Source: Candidatus Poribacteria bacterium
GTDB taxonomy: Bacteria > Poribacteria > WGA-4E > WGA-3G
Assembly: GCA_009843785.1 (NCBI GenBank)
Contig: VYCT01000216.1
Location: forward strand, 1-42,154
DNA length: 42,154 nucleotides
Direction: 5' to 3'
Shown here piece by piece: positions 40,078 through 42,154 of the stretch. A model generated the notes under the pieces. The model saw only the letters and a list, made by a program, of their open reading frames with translations. It was not told the DNA's origin and did not search any database. Position 1 is the first letter of the stretch, and every line of letters begins with the position of its first letter. A program made the position numbers and the translations under genes.

Positions 40078-41052
40078 ATGGTTCGTATCGGTGTAGTTGG
40101 AGTCGGCGGCATGGGAAACGGCCATTGCAACGCGCTCCCGAATGTTGAAAATTGTGAATTTGTAGGTGTAGCAGATCTTCGTTTGGAAGCGGCGGAAGCC
40201 GTTGCTGAACGGCATCAGATTCGCGCCTTCCAAGATTATCAAGAGTTATTTGCTGTCGTGGACGCTGTCGTCGTAGCGACACCCCCTGTTGCGCACACAC
40301 AGGTCGTCGTTGATGCAGCAGAGGCAGGCGTGCATGCTTTCTGCGAAAAACCGCTCTCCTTGACGCTCGCTGACGCAGACGCGATGATCGAGGCATCGGA
40401 TAAGGCGGGGACGCATCTGATGGTCGGGCAGGTGTTACGCTTCTATCCTGTCCATGAACTCGGTAGACAGATGGTGGACAATGGCGACATCGGAGACATC
40501 ACCTACATCGAGACCGACTATTCGGGTCCATATAACGCCCCGCGCGGTAGACCTGAAAGTTGGTACGGCACCGTTGGTGGACTCTTGGAGAACGGCATCC
40601 ACAAATCCGATCTGATTAACTGGTTCGGTGGCACTGCGCTGACCGTCGCCGCTGAGGTAGGAAGTTTCTCTGGCCACGACGATTGGGAGGATTACACGAT
40701 CTCGCTCATTCGTTACGATTCCGGCGCGGTCGGTATCTTAAGGTGGGGCGGTTTCCTCGGCGCGCGCGGCACCAACGATACGATTATTGACGGGACCGAA
40801 GGCTCGCTCCGTTTGAATATGTCAGCTGATCTCGCCTATCTCAAAAAACGCGGCGGCGACTGGGAGGAAATCGTCCCCAATCGCGAGGGGCCGCACGGTG
40901 TCGTCGGCGAATTGACGCATTTTGTTGACTGCGTCCGAGAAGATAGAACCCCTATGATTGACGGTAGAGGCGGGAAACACGCCGTAGAGGTCGTTTTGGC
41001 GACTTACGAATCAGCGAAAGAGAAGACTAAGGTCACGTTACCGATGGCATAA
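40078..41052 (+). CDS. Gfo/Idh/MocA-family oxidoreductase
   Basis: A 324-residue NAD(P)-dependent sugar or cyclitol dehydrogenase. The Rossmann motif GVVGVGGMGNGHCNAL (GxGxxG at about residues 8-13) opens the protein. ATPPVAHTQVVVDAAEAGVH leads to the family hallmark CEKPLSL with the catalytic lysine, followed by a C-terminal alpha/beta domain with GGLLENGIHKSDLINWFGG, where a histidine supports catalysis. ATG 40078 is preceded by AAAGGAG; a longer frame lacks support. Length is typical (about 330). The substrate is unknown. Confidence 0.93.
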   Translation: MVRIGVVGVGGMGNGHCNALPNVENCEFVGVADLRLEAAEAVAERHQIRAFQDYQELFAVVDAVVVATPPVAHTQVVVDAAEAGVHAFCEKPLSLTLADADAMIEASDKAGTHLMVGQVLRFYPVHELGRQMVDNGDIGDITYIETDYSGPYNAPRGRPESWYGTVGGLLENGIHKSDLINWFGGTALTVAAEVGSFSGHDDWEDYTISLIRYDSGAVGILRWGGFLGARGTNDTIIDGTEGSLRLNMSADLAYLKKRGGDWEEIVPNREGPHGVVGELTHFVDCVREDRTPMIDGRGGKHAVEVVLATYESAKEKTKVTLPMA

Positions 41053-41064
41053 TGGCTATCAGAA

Positions 41065-41187
41065 GAATAGTTGTCAGTTATCAGTACGGTTTTTCTACAA
41101 AAAACCTTTCGGTTATCAGAAAGAGACTTTAGAATCATTAAAAACCTCTTATAACTGACAACTGATAACTGACAACTGACAACTATT
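41065..41187. repeat. Interspersed repeat, copy 8
   Basis: The left arm AGTTGTCAGTTATCAGT (41070-41086) and the right arm ACTGATAACTGACAACT (about 41161-41177) are perfect inverted copies, with a further ACTGACAACT on the right. The interior holds GTTTTTCTACAAAAAAC, itself a small palindrome. It ends 5 bases before the EamA gene start. Confidence 0.88.
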
Positions 41188-41192
41188 TTAAA

Positions 41193-42062
41193 ATGCTCTT
41201 CCTTGTTCTCAATATCGTCCTGCTCTCAGGCTTTGGGCTTTTCCTCAAGCACGCCAAAAACAACCAACAACGCCTAAACCCTATCGGTTTTGTTAACTAC
41301 CTCACCGCGTTCTTCATCAGCGTCTGGGTCCTTTCCCAAGAACAGGATTTTGAATTCTCAAGGCTGACTTTCGCATTAGGCATCTCAAATGGCGTGACGT
41401 ATGCTGTTGGGTTTGAACTGTTCACTATCGGTATCCGGCTCAGTGGGATTGTCGTCACGGCTGCACTCGTCAGACTGTCGATCGTGCTACCGATTCTGGT
41501 GGCGATGATATTCTGGCAAGAGATTCCAAATCTATGGCAAACCATCGGACTTCTCTTGACCTTCGTAGCGATTCCACTCCTCAGCCAGCGGGAGAAAGAG
41601 CCAACTTATGCATTCACACCTGACAAGCCGGAAGTGCCTCAAGGTTTAGGGTTCGCGATTGCTATTACGATTTTGTTGGTCACTGGTATCTCACGGCTCA
41701 CCATGAAAGCCTTCAACGAAATGTGTCCTATTGACGAAAAATCGCTCTATATGAGTCTGCTTTTCGGTGTCGCCACAGTTATCTATTTGGGTATATGCCT
41801 CTACCAGAAAATATGGCCGAATTGGTGGGAAGCCTTCTACGGCGTGCTGATAGGTGTCTGTAATGTCGGTGGGAGTTGGGCACTCCTTATCGCATTGGAT
41901 CAAGTTAGCGCGTTAATCGCTTTTCCGATGTCAAGTTCAGGTGGTGTCCTATTCACGATGTTTGTTGGTATGGTATTTCTCCATGAGCGGCTGAGCCGTA
42001 CCTCTCTCATCGGTGCCTTGGTTGCAACCATTGCATTAATCTTTGTCAATTTGAAGCCATGA
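41193..42062 (+). CDS. EamA/DMT-family transporter
   Basis: A 289-residue membrane protein with about ten hydrophobic segments arranged as two similar halves, as in the drug/metabolite transporter superfamily. The first half includes FLVLNIVLLSGFGLFLKHAK, VTYAVGFELFTIGIRLSG and LPILVAMIFWQE. The second half includes LGFAIAITILLVTGISRLTM and LLFGVATVIYLGICLY, with GGVLFTMFVGMVFLHERLS (the conserved ...F.HERl) and LIGALVATIALIFVNLKP at the end. ATG 41193 directly follows the repeat and lacks a Shine-Dalgarno. The substrate is unknown. Confidence 0.85.
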   Translation: MLFLVLNIVLLSGFGLFLKHAKNNQQRLNPIGFVNYLTAFFISVWVLSQEQDFEFSRLTFALGISNGVTYAVGFELFTIGIRLSGIVVTAALVRLSIVLPILVAMIFWQEIPNLWQTIGLLLTFVAIPLLSQREKEPTYAFTPDKPEVPQGLGFAIAITILLVTGISRLTMKAFNEMCPIDEKSLYMSLLFGVATVIYLGICLYQKIWPNWWEAFYGVLIGVCNVGGSWALLIALDQVSALIAFPMSSSGGVLFTMFVGMVFLHERLSRTSLIGALVATIALIFVNLKP

Positions 42063-42069
42063 TTTGCAA

Positions 42070-42113
42070 CTTTTCCCAGGCCCGGTAGGTGCGGTTTGCA
42101 ACCGCACCATAGG
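42070..42113. repeat. GGTAGGTGCGGTTT hairpin element, copy 2
   Basis: TTTTCCCAGGCCCGGTAGGT leads into the perfect hairpin GGTGCGGTT (42088-42096), TGC, AACCGCACC (42100-42108). It shares its first 27 bases, with small indels, with 33743-33769. It sits 8 bases after the EamA stop and may also help terminate it, though the T-run is weak. Confidence 0.8.
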
Positions 42114-42154
42114 TGTCAATTTAGTAGGAATTAATGTTGTATTTCGTGTAAAAA

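Noticed and set aside
1-42154. tRNA, rRNA, riboswitch or transposase genes
   Set aside because: Reading both strands, I found no cloverleaf, rRNA segment, recognised riboswitch core or transposase domain; a covariance-model scan could still find a small RNA.

Overview
The window is a gene-dense bacterial chromosome segment with moderate GC. Gene content implies a diderm heterotroph: an OmpA-family protein, two beta-barrel outer-membrane proteins, lipoproteins, a YafK-type L,D-transpeptidase and a dipeptide ABC importer. Long WD40 proteins, many sugar-isomerase, oxidoreductase and amidohydrolase genes, and AACTGAYAACTGACAACT-type intergenic repeats remind me of Candidatus Poribacteria. That assignment is by recognition only. 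I see no rRNA, tRNA, CRISPR array or intact transposon.

Layout. 1-1450: a small gene coupled to a retropepsin-like protease, a terminator, then a decayed ATP-binding/winged-helix gene ending in a 12-bp repeat. 1476-7103: metabolic genes (TrpD-like phosphoribosyltransferase, TIM-barrel isomerase, BioF-like synthase, cupin, M20 peptidase). 7117-13289: three tandem WD40 paralogues. 13357-16417: a strong promoter followed by an overlapping four-gene chain (AAA ATPase, TOPRIM-like protein, RNHCP protein, OmpA-family protein). 16428-17965: an outer-membrane protein and rpiA on the minus strand. 18125-20479: a desuccinylase-like enzyme and aminopeptidase P. 20516-23579: an orphan nucleotidyltransferase, a HEAT/zinc-ribbon protein, a methyltransferase, an ECF sigma/anti-sigma pair and a hairpin. 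23632-31165: a dipeptide/oligopeptide ABC importer operon that includes a fused nucleotidyltransferase-HEPN-like protein and is interrupted by repeats. 31281-33709: a reductase, a STAS-like protein with a PIN remnant, and a formamidase. 33907-36282: a periplasmic HtrA-like protease and a barrel protein. 36341-39237: a repetitive coiled-coil protein, rsmI, a hydroxyacyl-CoA dehydrogenase and a TVP38-like membrane protein. 39294-42062: an L,D-transpeptidase, a Gfo/Idh oxidoreductase and an EamA-like transporter.

The most interesting points are: (i) the ATPase/TOPRIM-like pair with its own promoter, chained to an RNHCP gene and next to three gene-converted WD40 genes, a candidate defence-like module; (ii) a recurrent extended -10 promoter architecture (TTGnnn-N17-TAnAnT, often TGn before the -10) that at three genes leaves almost no 5' leader; (iii) a permease gene whose only sensible start codon is ATA; (iv) a single-chain MNT-HEPN-like protein inside a peptide-transport operon; (v) a PIN-domain stub overlapping a STAS-like gene; and (vi) two families of intergenic palindromic repeats.
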